Of a DNA stretch of 64,000 bases, positions 1 to 9,473 are shown piece after piece (the first letter of the stretch is position 1; each line of letters opens with the position of its first letter). Under the pieces are notes generated by a model. The model did not search any database. It had not been told where the DNA came from and was given only the letters and a program-made list of their open reading frames with translations. Location: assembly GCF_016785945.1 (NCBI RefSeq), contig NZ_JAEMEF010000002.1:362953-426952 (forward strand), in the 5' to 3' direction. Made by a program: the position numbers and the translations under genes. Source of the stretch: Olleya sediminilitoris. Lineage in GTDB: Bacteria > Bacteroidota > Bacteroidia > Flavobacteriales > Flavobacteriaceae.

Positions 1-33
1 ATTACTTTAACGTATCTTTAGTTTTTAATACTA

Positions 34-62
34 TTGTAATCGTTTTAAACCCTTTACTTTTG
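34..62 (+). promoter_or_regulatory. Candidate Bacteroidetes promoter for the MscS gene
   Basis: A TTG at 34-36 is followed after 18 bp by TACTTTTG at 55-62. This matches the known Bacteroidetes sigma pattern (TTG, then TAnnTTTG after 17-20 bp) and lies 21 bp upstream of the ATG at 84. Prediction from sequence only. Confidence 0.55.
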
Positions 63-83
63 TAGCATAATTACACTTTACAA

Positions 84-1334
84 ATGATTAAATACGCACA
101 TTTTTTTTACGACCATTTTAGAGATTTAGGCCTTACTGCAATCACGTCAAAATACTTAAACATGACGGTTTTACTTATTTTGGTTGCTTTATTTATTTTT
201 TTAATAGATGTCTTAGTTAGAAAGGTTTTACGTTTAATATCTGCAAGAATAGCCTCTAGGACTAAGTCTAATTTTGATGATTTATTAATTTCAAATCGCG
301 TTCCAAGAAATGTTGCACACATACCTGCTTTATATATTGCTTTAAAAAGTATCCCTATTGTATTTAAGGATTTTAATAATCTACACTTACTTTTTCAAAA
401 ATCCATACAAATAGCTGGTATAATTTTAGGATTATGGATTGCAAGAAGCTTATTAAATACTTTAAAAAACTATTTTAAAACATTACCAAGATTTAGAGAT
501 AAACCTATAGATAGCTATATCCAAGTCTTTATGATTTTTGCTTGGTTTTTTGGTGTTGTTATGGCTTTGGGTGTTATCGTTGGTGGTGACTCTTTATGGA
601 AGTTTTTAACAGGTTTTGGTGCTGCAACTGCTATTATTTTATTGATTTTCAAGGATACCATTTTAGGTTTTGTAGCAAGTATACAAGTCTCTATTAACGA
701 CATGGTACGTATTGGAGATTGGATTACATTTGAAAAATTTGGTGCTGATGGTGATGTTATTGAAATTAATTTAGCGACTGTAAAAGTGCAAAACTTTGAT
801 AACACCATTACTACTATACCAACCTATGCCTTAATTTCAGATTCGTTTAAAAACTGGAGAGGTATGACCAATTCGGATGGTAGACGTATTAAACGACACA
901 TGTTAATTAAGCAAACTAGTATTAAATATTTAAATGGAGAAGATATTGAAAGGTTAAAAAACATTGAAATTATATCAACGTATTTAAACACTATGCAAGA
1001 TAAAATTAACAATTTTAATCAATCACATACCATAGACAAATCTGTTTTAATTAATGGACGTAATTTAACAAACATTGGTGTCTTCCGTAAATTTATACAA
1101 ACCTATTTACAACAACATTCTGCCATAAATAATAACATGTTGTTAATGGCTAGGCAACTTCAACCTACTGCACAAGGCATACCTTTAGAGATCTATTGTT
1201 TTAGCAAAGACAAACGTTGGGAAAGTTATGAGTATGTTATGAGTGATTTATTTGATCATTTTTTAGCTGCAGTCCCTTATTTTGATCTTGAGTTGTTTGA
1301 ATTGCCCAACGACACGTCTTTTTTAAAGTCTTAA
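84..1334 (+). CDS. Mechanosensitive ion channel family protein (MscS-like)
   Basis: Inner-membrane small-conductance mechanosensitive channel of 416 residues; the family opens under membrane tension to release solutes on hypo-osmotic shock. Hydrophobic segments lie near residues 25-45, 105-125 and 150-170. The glycine/alanine-rich pore-lining helix typical of MscS (GFGAATAIILL) lies near 178-188, followed by the conserved beta domain (GDWITF...GADGDVIEI, then TIPTYAL). The C-terminus is soluble. It is preceded by a good promoter and followed by about 95 bp before the TetR gene, so it is probably monocistronic. YbdG-like longer MscS relatives are the alternative subfamily; I am confident of the family only. 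Confidence 0.88.
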   Translation: MIKYAHFFYDHFRDLGLTAITSKYLNMTVLLILVALFIFLIDVLVRKVLRLISARIASRTKSNFDDLLISNRVPRNVAHIPALYIALKSIPIVFKDFNNLHLLFQKSIQIAGIILGLWIARSLLNTLKNYFKTLPRFRDKPIDSYIQVFMIFAWFFGVVMALGVIVGGDSLWKFLTGFGAATAIILLIFKDTILGFVASIQVSINDMVRIGDWITFEKFGADGDVIEINLATVKVQNFDNTITTIPTYALISDSFKNWRGMTNSDGRRIKRHMLIKQTSIKYLNGEDIERLKNIEIISTYLNTMQDKINNFNQSHTIDKSVLINGRNLTNIGVFRKFIQTYLQQHSAINNNMLLMARQLQPTAQGIPLEIYCFSKDKRWESYEYVMSDLFDHFLAAVPYFDLELFELPNDTSFLKS

Positions 1335-1403
1335 AACACACTAATAATCAATAGAAAAGTTAATGATTAGTTAATTTGATTTCATTTATGATAGTATTAC
1401 TAT

Positions 1404-1411
1404 TATATTTG
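1404..1411 (+). promoter_or_regulatory. Candidate -7 box upstream of the export operon
   Basis: TATATTTG fits the Bacteroidetes -7 consensus TAnnTTTG and sits 17 bp before the TetR start codon. I see no TTG at the ideal distance (nearest TTTG ends 25 bp upstream), so the promoter may be weak or regulated, which would fit autoregulation by the TetR protein. Confidence 0.35.
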
Positions 1412-1428
1412 CATTCAAATTAATTGTT

Positions 1429-2115
1429 ATGCAGTCACTACTTTCAAATTTAAAAATTAACATTAACGAAAAAATCTACCTGAAAGACCCTGAATCTTCA
1501 GCTTTAGGTAAGCGTATTGTAGAAAATAGCATCTTGCTTATTGATGAATTAGGTTTTGATGCTTTCACATTTAAAAAGTTAGGTGCAAAAATAGGCTCTA
1601 ACGAAAGTAGCATTTATCGTTATTTTGAAAGTAAGCATAATGTCTTAATTTATCTAACATCATGGTATTGGACATGGCTTGAATATCAATTGGTTTTTAC
1701 AACTAATAGTATTGAAAACCCTATTCAAAAGATTGAAAAGGCTATAGTCATCTTAACTAGGAATACTGTAATTGACTCTGATTTTTCACATATTAACGAA
1801 GTTCTTTTAAAACAAATTGTCATAAACGAATATTCAAAATCATACTTAACCAAAGAGGTTGATGAAGAAAACAAAGATGGTTATTTTAAAGTTTATAAGC
1901 GTTTAGTTACCCGTTTACATGATATGATTTTAGCTGTAGATGCTAATTATACTTACGCCTTTAGTCTTGCAAGTACAGTTATTGATGGTGCCTTACATCA
2001 GCACTTTTTAAAAGATCATTTTACTACCATTTCAGATTTAAAACCTGAAGAATCACCTACTAATTATTTTAAAGATTTAGTTTTTAAAAGTTTAAACATT
2101 TCGACACATGAGTAA
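1429..2115 (+). CDS. TetR/AcrR family transcriptional regulator
   Basis: Probable local repressor of the export operon that follows. The N-terminal TetR DNA-binding domain is recognisable around residues 25-75 (helices ending in GSNESSIYRYFESKHNVLIY, the typical recognition helix then FxSK motif). The C-terminal ligand-binding part is helical and family-specific. It overlaps the ABC gene by 8 bp, so the two are translationally coupled. Inference: it controls efflux or secretion genes downstream in response to an unknown ligand. Confidence 0.85.
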   Translation: MQSLLSNLKININEKIYLKDPESSALGKRIVENSILLIDELGFDAFTFKKLGAKIGSNESSIYRYFESKHNVLIYLTSWYWTWLEYQLVFTTNSIENPIQKIEKAIVILTRNTVIDSDFSHINEVLLKQIVINEYSKSYLTKEVDEENKDGYFKVYKRLVTRLHDMILAVDANYTYAFSLASTVIDGALHQHFLKDHFTTISDLKPEESPTNYFKDLVFKSLNISTHE

Positions 2116-3775
2116 AAAAATACTAACTGCTTGGCAACGTTTTATTGCATTATTAAAACTAGACCGTAAAGATGTAAAACAGGTGTTTTTTTATGCCATT
2201 TTTGCAGGATTAGTCAACCTATCTTTACCATTAGGTATTCAGGCTATAATTAACCTTTTACAAGCTGCACAAGTCAGTACATCATGGATTGTATTGGTTA
2301 TATTGGTTACCTTAGGAGTTATTTTTGTAGGTGTTTTACAGCTTATGCAAATTAGAATTATTGAAAACATACAGCAAAAGATATTTACAAGAGCTTCTTT
2401 TGAGTTTGCTTATCGTTTTCCTAAAATGAAAATGAGCGAACTTAACGGTTATTATCCTCCAGAATTAGCCAATAGGTTTTTTGATACTATAAATGTTCAA
2501 AAAGGTATTGCAAAGGTTTTGATTGATTTTCCTGCAGCAGTTTTACAAATTATATTTGGACTTTTACTACTTTCATTTTACCATCCGTTTTTTATAATTT
2601 ATGGTGCATTATTAATCATTTTAATATATGTGGTGTTTAAGTTTACTGCCGAAAAAGGTTTAAAAACTAGCATAGACGAGTCTAACCACAAATACAAAGT
2701 CGCGCATTGGTTACAAGAAATTGCACGATCAATTGTTAGTTTTAAACTATCTGGAAAAACTAGTTTAGCTTTAAATAAAAATGATAAATTAGTTACCGAT
2801 TATCTTGAAGCTAGAGAAGGTCACTTTAAAATTTTAGTCACTCAGTTTATTCAACTTATTGGATTTAAAGTCTTAGTAACTGCTGGTTTACTAATTATTG
2901 GTGGTGCTTTAGTATTAAACCAACAAATGAATATTGGACAGTTTGTAGCTGCCGAAATCATTATATTATTAGTAATCAATTCAGTTGAAAAACTAATTTT
3001 GGGTTTAGAAACTTTTTATGACGTATTAACCTCAATTGAAAAATTAGGTAAAGTAGTTGATAAAGATCTTGAACCACAAAACGGAGCTCTATTAGATGAT
3101 TCTGTAATAGATTTTAATATAGAGTTAGACGATGTCACACTAACTGTTAGTGATAGATTAGATCCAATTATTGATAATTTATCATTACAGATTAACACTA
3201 AAGATCGCATTTTAATTCAAGGTAAAAGTGGTTCTGGAAAATCTAGTCTTTTAAAACTAATAGCAGGTGTTACAAAACCTACTAAAGGTAGTATTTACGT
3301 TAATGACAAAAACCTAAGTAGTATTAATATTAATAATTACCGAGCAAATATTGGTCAGACGTTAGCCGAAGAAACCCCTTTTGAAGGTACATTAAGAGAA
3401 AACATCACCTTTGGTAATACAGATATTACAAGTAAACAATTGGATTGGGCTATTAATAATGTTGGACTAAAAGATGTTATCAAGCAAATGCCAAACGGGT
3501 TAAACACTATGATTTATCCTGAAGGAAAAGGTATTTCGTTTACAGTGTCTAAAAAAATTATGTTAGCAAGAAGTATTGTAAAACAACCTAAATTACTAAT
3601 GCTAAAAGAGCCATTAGATCAATTTGAAACACAGGAAGCTAATCAATTAATGGATTTTTTAAGTCAACCAGAACACCCTTGGACATTAGTAATAGTTAGC
3701 CAAAACCACCTTTGGAAAACTAAATTAAACCGAATCATAACCTTGGATAAAGGTCAAATAATTAACACGCAATAA
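2108..3775 (+). CDS. ABC transporter fused permease/ATP-binding protein with degenerate ATPase motifs
   Basis: Type I exporter half-transporter of 555 residues: six-helix membrane domain (about 25-310) then nucleotide-binding domain (about 335-555). The Walker A loop is intact (GKSGSGKSS, 372-380). The signature region reads ISFTVSKK where LSGGQ is expected (about 477-484), the Walker B aspartate is replaced (LLMLKEP, lysine at 500), and the switch histidine region reads VSQN. The family is known in Flavobacteria as toxin-secretion ABC ATPase/permease-like protein, next to HlyD and TolC partners as here. Whether it hydrolyses ATP is uncertain; it could work as the weak half of a heterodimer. 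Confidence 0.85.
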   Translation: MSKKILTAWQRFIALLKLDRKDVKQVFFYAIFAGLVNLSLPLGIQAIINLLQAAQVSTSWIVLVILVTLGVIFVGVLQLMQIRIIENIQQKIFTRASFEFAYRFPKMKMSELNGYYPPELANRFFDTINVQKGIAKVLIDFPAAVLQIIFGLLLLSFYHPFFIIYGALLIILIYVVFKFTAEKGLKTSIDESNHKYKVAHWLQEIARSIVSFKLSGKTSLALNKNDKLVTDYLEAREGHFKILVTQFIQLIGFKVLVTAGLLIIGGALVLNQQMNIGQFVAAEIIILLVINSVEKLILGLETFYDVLTSIEKLGKVVDKDLEPQNGALLDDSVIDFNIELDDVTLTVSDRLDPIIDNLSLQINTKDRILIQGKSGSGKSSLLKLIAGVTKPTKGSIYVNDKNLSSININNYRANIGQTLAEETPFEGTLRENITFGNTDITSKQLDWAINNVGLKDVIKQMPNGLNTMIYPEGKGISFTVSKKIMLARSIVKQPKLLMLKEPLDQFETQEANQLMDFLSQPEHPWTLVIVSQNHLWKTKLNRIITLDKGQIINTQ

Positions 3776-3776
3776 T

Positions 3777-5132
3777 ATGTTAAATATTTCAAGAAATAGC
3801 GTCAATAAAAATGTTGATATAAGCAGGTTTAGTTCTGTACAAAAAGCATTTAACAAAAAGCATTATAAACATTTTAATCGTTTACTAATCACCTCAGGAG
3901 TTATTGGTATTATCGTATTATTTTTACCTTGGACACAAAATATTACAGCCTCTGGATCAGTCACTACCTTAACACCAGACCAACGTCCTCAAACCATTCA
4001 ATCACCTATTCCTGGACGTATTGAGAAGTGGTTTGTACGTGAAGGTGATTTTGTAAAAAAAGGCGATACTATTTTGTTTATTTCCGAAATTAAAAATGAT
4101 TATTTTGACCCTAATTTAGTCGAAAGAACTGGTCAGCAAATTAAAGCTAAAACCTCATCGGTTCAATCCTACACTGGTAAAGTTAAAGCATTAAACAATC
4201 AAATAGCAGCACTAAGTAATGAGCGAGGTCTAAAATTAAAGCAAGCAGAAAATAAACTATTACAATCCAAACTTAAAGCCAAAAGTGATAGTATAGATTT
4301 TGAAGCAGCTAAAACCAATTTAAACATTGCAGAAACACAATTAAACCGTACCCAACAATTACAATCAGAAGGCTTAAAAGCAGTGACTGAAGTCGAAGAA
4401 AAGCGTCTTAAACTTCAAGAGACTCAAGCTAAATTGATTTCGCAGGAAAACAAATACTTAGCCTCTCAAAATGAAATCATTAATGCTAAAGTCGAATTAA
4501 ATAGAATTAGTGCTGAGTATTCTGACAAAATTTCAAAAGCACAAAGTGATCGTTTTACTGCAGAATCTAATGGTTTTGATGCAGAAGCACAAGTCACAAA
4601 ATTGGAAAACGATTTTACTAACTATTCCATGCGTAATGACATGTATTACATAAAAGCACCACAAGATGGTTACATCAATCGTGCTATAAAAGCAGGAATT
4701 GGAGAAACATTTAAAGAAGGCGAACAACTAGTAGGAATCATGCCTGCAACTTATGACATTGCTATCGAAACCTTTATAGCACCAATAGATCTTCCACTAG
4801 TACATGTTGGCGAAGAATTTAGAGTCCAGTTTGATGGTTGGCCAGCTATTATTTTTAGCGGTTGGCCTAATGTATCTTATGGTACTTATGCTGCAAAAGT
4901 TGTAGCAATCGAGCAATTTATAAGTCCAAACGGAAAATTTAGAGTCCTACTTTCTCCTGTTCAAAAAGCACACAAATGGCCAACAGCAGTCCGTGTAGGA
5001 TCTGGAGCAAAAACAATGGCTTTATTAGAAGACGTCCCAATTTGGTATGAGTTATGGAGGCAATTAAATGGGTTTCCACCTAACTACTATCAGCCAGACA
5101 GTAAAGCGACTACTAAAGCAGATAAAAAATAA
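3777..5132 (+). CDS. HlyD family periplasmic adaptor (membrane fusion protein)
   Basis: Adaptor linking the inner-membrane ABC protein to the outer-membrane TolC-like channel. It has one N-terminal membrane helix (about 36-56, LITSGVIGIIVLFLPW), then the lipoyl/biotinyl half motif (QSPIPGRIEKWFVREGDFVKKGD), a long coiled-coil hairpin (about 115-290) and the second lipoyl half (YIKAPQDGYINRAIKAGIGETFKEGEQ), then a beta-barrel domain. It starts 1 bp after the ABC gene and ends 2 bp before the TolC gene, so the tripartite system is one operon. Substrate unknown; no obvious secreted toxin gene is adjacent. Confidence 0.9.
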   Translation: MLNISRNSVNKNVDISRFSSVQKAFNKKHYKHFNRLLITSGVIGIIVLFLPWTQNITASGSVTTLTPDQRPQTIQSPIPGRIEKWFVREGDFVKKGDTILFISEIKNDYFDPNLVERTGQQIKAKTSSVQSYTGKVKALNNQIAALSNERGLKLKQAENKLLQSKLKAKSDSIDFEAAKTNLNIAETQLNRTQQLQSEGLKAVTEVEEKRLKLQETQAKLISQENKYLASQNEIINAKVELNRISAEYSDKISKAQSDRFTAESNGFDAEAQVTKLENDFTNYSMRNDMYYIKAPQDGYINRAIKAGIGETFKEGEQLVGIMPATYDIAIETFIAPIDLPLVHVGEEFRVQFDGWPAIIFSGWPNVSYGTYAAKVVAIEQFISPNGKFRVLLSPVQKAHKWPTAVRVGSGAKTMALLEDVPIWYELWRQLNGFPPNYYQPDSKATTKADKK

Positions 5133-5134
5133 AC

Positions 5135-6517
5135 ATGAAACACGTATTCTATTATATTTTATTGTGGTGTCCCATAATAGTATCAGCACAACAATTAGAC
5201 AGTCTTAGTTACACTGAGTTTTTAAGTTATGTCAAACAAAATCACCCAGTAGTAAAACAAGCCAATTTACAGTTAGACACTGGTGAGGCAACACTTTTAA
5301 AAGCAAGGGGAAGCTTTGATCCAAAAATTGAAGGGACTTTTAATGAAAAAGACTATAAAAATACCGAATATTTTGAGCGTCTAAAAACTACTTTTAAAAT
5401 TCCTACTTGGTATGGTATTCAGCTAAAAGCTAATTATGAAGAGAATACTGGCTACTATCTAAACCCAGAATACACAGTACCAGATGACGGTTTATTTAGT
5501 GCAGGTATTGGCTTTTCATTAGGTCAAGGTTTACTAATTAATCAACGAATGGCTGATGTTAAAAAAGCTAAAATCTATCAAAAACAAACTAAAGCAGAAC
5601 GCGATTTAATGGTAAACCAAGTGCTTTATGATGCTTCAGTTGCTTATTTTAATTGGTTGCAAGCCCATAAAGAAACTACTATATATCAACGTTTTTTAGA
5701 CAACGCTAACATTCGTTTTAAAGGTGTTAGATCAAGTGTTATAGCAGGTGATAAAGCAGGAATAGATAGCCTGGAAGCTGGAATTATAGTAAAAAATAGA
5801 GCATTACAATTAGAACAAGCTAAAGTAGATCTTTTAAAGTCCAAATTAGAAGCTTCTAATTTTATTTGGCTAAAGAACATACCAGTTGAAATTACAGACA
5901 ATATAAAACCTGTTGTTATTTTAAATGATGAAATAGATAGCCAATTAGCCTTAAATAACACTTTAGAATATGATAATAACAATCATCCCAAATTACTTGC
6001 ATTGCAAAGTAAAATAGACGGTTTAAATATTGACCGAAGACTAAAAGCTAACAAATTACTACCTGTTATTGATGCTGAATATAATTTTTTAACCGAAACT
6101 CCAGATGTTTCAAATTCTTTTAATGCAGGAAATTACAAAGCTAGAATAAACGTCTCTTTTCCTTTATTTTTAAGAAAAGAACGTGGTGATTTAAAAATTA
6201 GTAAAATTAAGATTTCTGATGCTGAGTTTGATTATTCCGATAATAAGCTTCAGATTAAAAATAAAATTAAAGCATTAACCAAACAGCTTGAATCTTATAC
6301 AATCCAAAACCAAATGATTACTGATATTGTAAACGATTACAACACGATGCTACAAGCAGAAGAACGTAAGTTTAGTTTTGGAGAAAGCTCAGTCTTTTTA
6401 ATAAATAGCAGAGAAAATAAATTAATAGAAGCGCAAGTCAAAGCCATTACTTTAGAAAACAAATTATTAGCCACAAAAGCTAAACTATTTAATAGTTTAG
6501 GACTTGTACCAAATTAA
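5135..6517 (+). CDS. TolC family outer-membrane efflux protein
   Basis: Outer-membrane channel of the export operon, 460 residues with a cleavable signal peptide (ends SAQ near residue 19). It shows the two OEP repeats with long amphipathic helices and the typical start (LSYTEFLSYVKQNHPVVKQANLQL). It lies 2 bp after the HlyD gene. Its last 4 bp overlap the end of the convergent gene on the other strand, so the two transcripts collide and no dedicated terminator fits between them. Confidence 0.88.
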   Translation: MKHVFYYILLWCPIIVSAQQLDSLSYTEFLSYVKQNHPVVKQANLQLDTGEATLLKARGSFDPKIEGTFNEKDYKNTEYFERLKTTFKIPTWYGIQLKANYEENTGYYLNPEYTVPDDGLFSAGIGFSLGQGLLINQRMADVKKAKIYQKQTKAERDLMVNQVLYDASVAYFNWLQAHKETTIYQRFLDNANIRFKGVRSSVIAGDKAGIDSLEAGIIVKNRALQLEQAKVDLLKSKLEASNFIWLKNIPVEITDNIKPVVILNDEIDSQLALNNTLEYDNNNHPKLLALQSKIDGLNIDRRLKANKLLPVIDAEYNFLTETPDVSNSFNAGNYKARINVSFPLFLRKERGDLKISKIKISDAEFDYSDNKLQIKNKIKALTKQLESYTIQNQMITDIVNDYNTMLQAEERKFSFGESSVFLINSRENKLIEAQVKAITLENKLLATKAKLFNSLGLVPN

Positions 6518-7278
6518 TCGTCGTTTTTAGGATTAGGGTCTGCTTCAGACTTATCTTCTGTTTGAGATTTAAGTTTAAGTCCAGAATCCTTTTCCTTTAC
6601 AACAATTATAGATGCTTTAACACCTGTAGCAAGATTCCATTGGTTAGTTGCAATAACATTACCTAGCTCATCTAAAACCTGAAACTCTGCAGTATTAGGA
6701 CCTGAAGTTCCTTGGTTTAAAGCCTGAAAGTCTATTTTATTAATACCCTCATCTAAAGGCATTAATAAACCATTAAACCCAGAAGTCAGTGTCACACTGG
6801 ATACCATAATATCATCATTAACATACACTCTAATTGCATCACCATCCGGATATTGATGATCTCTGTATATAATATTAACAGCTTTAGCAGTAGTCTTGTA
6901 TTCTCCTAAAAATTGATTAACTAAGCTTCCGTTGTTAGACTTTTCGTCATCTTCTTTAAATTTAAGTTGACGTTTTAATTGTCCAGCATACAATTCAGCT
7001 GGATTTCTAAAATTATTATCCTCTTCATACACTGAAAATTTAGGTCTTGGCTTTGTTACTGTTTTAACTTCTTTAGGTGCTATAACTTCGTTATTACTAT
7101 CCTCATCAGGTTTAACGTCTATAGCTTCAGGAGCAGGATCAATAATTAATTCTGGATCATCTTCAGGATCATCACTCTCAATAGCAGGAATGGCAAACCC
7201 ATTGTTGTCGCTATCAATTTGAGCAAAGCTTACCGTTGATAGTGTTAGTAGAATGAAAAGAGAAATATAAAATTTCAT
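6514..7278 (-). CDS. Exported protein of unknown function, acidic N-terminal region
   Basis: A 254-residue protein with a clear signal peptide (MKFYISLFILLTLSTVSFAQ). An acidic low-complexity segment follows (DDPEDDPELIIDPAPEAIDV), then a folded domain from about 115 with beta-rich character (DGDAIRVYVNDDIMVSSVTLTSGF), and a polar C-terminus. I recognise it only as a type common in Flavobacteriaceae, probably periplasmic. It stands alone on the minus strand, convergent with the TolC gene and followed by the E1 gene upstream on the same strand 63 bp away. Confidence 0.7.
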   Translation of the reverse strand: MKFYISLFILLTLSTVSFAQIDSDNNGFAIPAIESDDPEDDPELIIDPAPEAIDVKPDEDSNNEVIAPKEVKTVTKPRPKFSVYEEDNNFRNPAELYAGQLKRQLKFKEDDEKSNNGSLVNQFLGEYKTTAKAVNIIYRDHQYPDGDAIRVYVNDDIMVSSVTLTSGFNGLLMPLDEGINKIDFQALNQGTSGPNTAEFQVLDELGNVIATNQWNLATGVKASIIVVKEKDSGLKLKSQTEDKSEADPNPKNDD

Positions 7279-7341
7279 GTTATTACTTTATAATATTTGT
7301 CGAAAATAAACCAAAAACCATACCTTAATGCTAAAAAAATA

Positions 7342-9318
7342 TTAATACTGTAATAATTTTAACAATTCACCTTCAAATTTATCTCTAGACAAGTATTGAT
7401 CTTCCAGTTGATTAATAAACGGAATTGGTGTATCTAAACTTGCTACACGCTTTACAGGTGCATCTAAATACTTGAAACAATGTTCCATAATTAATGCAGA
7501 AATATCACTAGCAATTCCTCCAAACAAAGAGTCTTCTTGTAAAATAATAGCTTTACCTGTTTTTTTTACTGAGTTATAAATAGTCTCAGTGTCTAAAGGC
7601 TGTAAGGATCTTAAATCTATAAGATCTGCATTAATATTTGGATGTTTATCTAAGGTATTTAAAGCCCAATGCACAGCAGCACCATAAGCTATAATCGTAA
7701 TATCCTCTCCTGTTTTTAAAGTTGCTGCTTGACCAAACGGTATGGTATAATAGTCTGTAGGCACATCTTGTCTTATACTTCTATATAAGGCTTTATGCTC
7801 GAAAAACAGTACTGGATTAGGATCATTAATTGCTGTTGCTAATAAGCCTTTTGCATCATAAGGAAATGCTGGATAAACCACTTTTAAACCTGGTGTTTTA
7901 GTAAACCAAGCTTCGTTAGTTTGGCTATGAAAAGGTCCTGCTGCTACTCCTGCTCCACATGGCATTCTTAAAACAACATCTGCATTTTGATTCCATCTGT
8001 AATGAGATTTTGCTAAATAATTAACCACAGGATTAAAACCTGAAGTTACAAAATCACTAAACTGAAGCTCTACCACGCTTTTCAAACCAGCAATACTTAA
8101 TCCCATTGCAGTCTCGATTATTGCAGATTCACATATTGGTGTATTACGCACTCGGTCTTTTCCAAACTGTTTAACAAATCCATCTGTGATTTTAAAAACA
8201 CCACCATATTCGGCTACATCCTGACCCATTATAATTAAGTCGTCATGTTTTTCCATGGACTGTTTTAAGCCTTCAGCAATAGCATCAACTAGACGTTGTT
8301 CTTTTTTAATTGAATTTTCTTTAGTTTCCTTATAATCAAATAATTGATAAACGTCATTTAACTCTACAGTTTCAGTTGAAACGATTGGTTTTTCCGCGTA
8401 AGCGATATCTAAATTATCATTAATTTCTTGAATAATTTCAACTTTAAATTGAGTCACTTCTCCAGCTGTTAAAAGCCCTTCGTCCTTTAAAAATTGCTCA
8501 TAATTGTCTATCGGATCTTTTGCAGACCACTGATCCATTAATGCTTGAGGTACATATTTTGTTCCGCTAGCTTCTTCATGACCACGCATTCTAAAGGTCT
8601 TAAATTCGATTAAAATTGGACGCGGATTTTCACGCACACTTTTTGCTAACTGGTCCATTGTGTTATAGACTTCAAGTATGTTATTACCATTAATTATGTG
8701 GCTTTCCATACCATAACCTAAGGCTCTGTCTGCTAAATCTTTACAATTGTATTGCTCATTAGTTGGAGTTGATAATCCGTAACCGTTATTTTCAATACAA
8801 AACAATACTGGTAATTGCCAAACTGAAGCGACATTTAAGGCTTCATGAATGTCGCCTTCGCTTGTACCACCTTCTCCTGTAAATACAGTAGTAACCTGTT
8901 TTTTATCTTTTAATTTAGACGCTAATGCAATACCATCTGCCACACCAAATTGTGGTCCAAGATGACTAATCATCCCTACAATATTAAACTCTTGTGTTCC
9001 AAAATGAAAACTTCGATCACGACCTTTAGTAAATCCGTTAGCTTTACCTTGCCACTGTGAAAATAAACGATGCAAAGGGATTTCTCTGGTAGTAAATACT
9101 CCTAAGTTTCTATGCATTGGCAAAATGTATTCTTCGTTAAGCATAGCAGAGGTAACACCTACAGATATAGCTTCTTGACCTATTCCAGAAAACCATTTAC
9201 TAATTTTACCTTGTCTTAGTAAAATTAACATCTTCTCCTCTATTAATCTGGGCTTTAGCATACGCTTATACAATTGTATAAGTGTCGCTTTATCTAAGTT
9301 TTTTTTATCAAAAGTCAT
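7342..9318 (-). CDS. 2-oxo acid dehydrogenase E1, alpha and beta subunits fused
   Basis: Thiamine-diphosphate-dependent E1 component that decarboxylates a 2-oxo acid and passes the acyl group to lipoyl-E2; probably the branched-chain 2-oxoisovalerate type. Residues 1-330 are the alpha part, with the TPP motif region (TGEGGTSEGDIHEALNVAS then ENNGYGLSTP), and 340-658 the beta part (GQDVAEYGGVFKITDGF; CESAIIETAMGLSIAGL). The fused arrangement of about 660 residues is usual in Bacteroidetes. No E2 or E3 gene is near, so the complex must be completed from elsewhere. Confidence 0.9.
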   Translation of the reverse strand: MTFDKKNLDKATLIQLYKRMLKPRLIEEKMLILLRQGKISKWFSGIGQEAISVGVTSAMLNEEYILPMHRNLGVFTTREIPLHRLFSQWQGKANGFTKGRDRSFHFGTQEFNIVGMISHLGPQFGVADGIALASKLKDKKQVTTVFTGEGGTSEGDIHEALNVASVWQLPVLFCIENNGYGLSTPTNEQYNCKDLADRALGYGMESHIINGNNILEVYNTMDQLAKSVRENPRPILIEFKTFRMRGHEEASGTKYVPQALMDQWSAKDPIDNYEQFLKDEGLLTAGEVTQFKVEIIQEINDNLDIAYAEKPIVSTETVELNDVYQLFDYKETKENSIKKEQRLVDAIAEGLKQSMEKHDDLIIMGQDVAEYGGVFKITDGFVKQFGKDRVRNTPICESAIIETAMGLSIAGLKSVVELQFSDFVTSGFNPVVNYLAKSHYRWNQNADVVLRMPCGAGVAAGPFHSQTNEAWFTKTPGLKVVYPAFPYDAKGLLATAINDPNPVLFFEHKALYRSIRQDVPTDYYTIPFGQAATLKTGEDITIIAYGAAVHWALNTLDKHPNINADLIDLRSLQPLDTETIYNSVKKTGKAIILQEDSLFGGIASDISALIMEHCFKYLDAPVKRVASLDTPIPFINQLEDQYLSRDKFEGELLKLLQY

Positions 9319-9437
9319 TTTGGTTTTTATAGTTGGTGTTGTTTTAGTTAGTGTTTGTCAAATATAGAATTTTTGCCATAAACAATTATGAGTGCTATTA
9401 AAATAATGTAAGACTACCATTTTATCAATGTTTTCGC

Positions 9438-9445
9438 TACATTTG
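9438..9445 (+). promoter_or_regulatory. Candidate -7 box upstream of the oxygenase gene
   Basis: TACATTTG matches TAnnTTTG and lies 28 bp before the ATG. I do not see a convincing upstream TTG, so confidence is low. Confidence 0.35.
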
Positions 9446-9473
9446 TATATATTAGTATTATAATTTAATAAAA

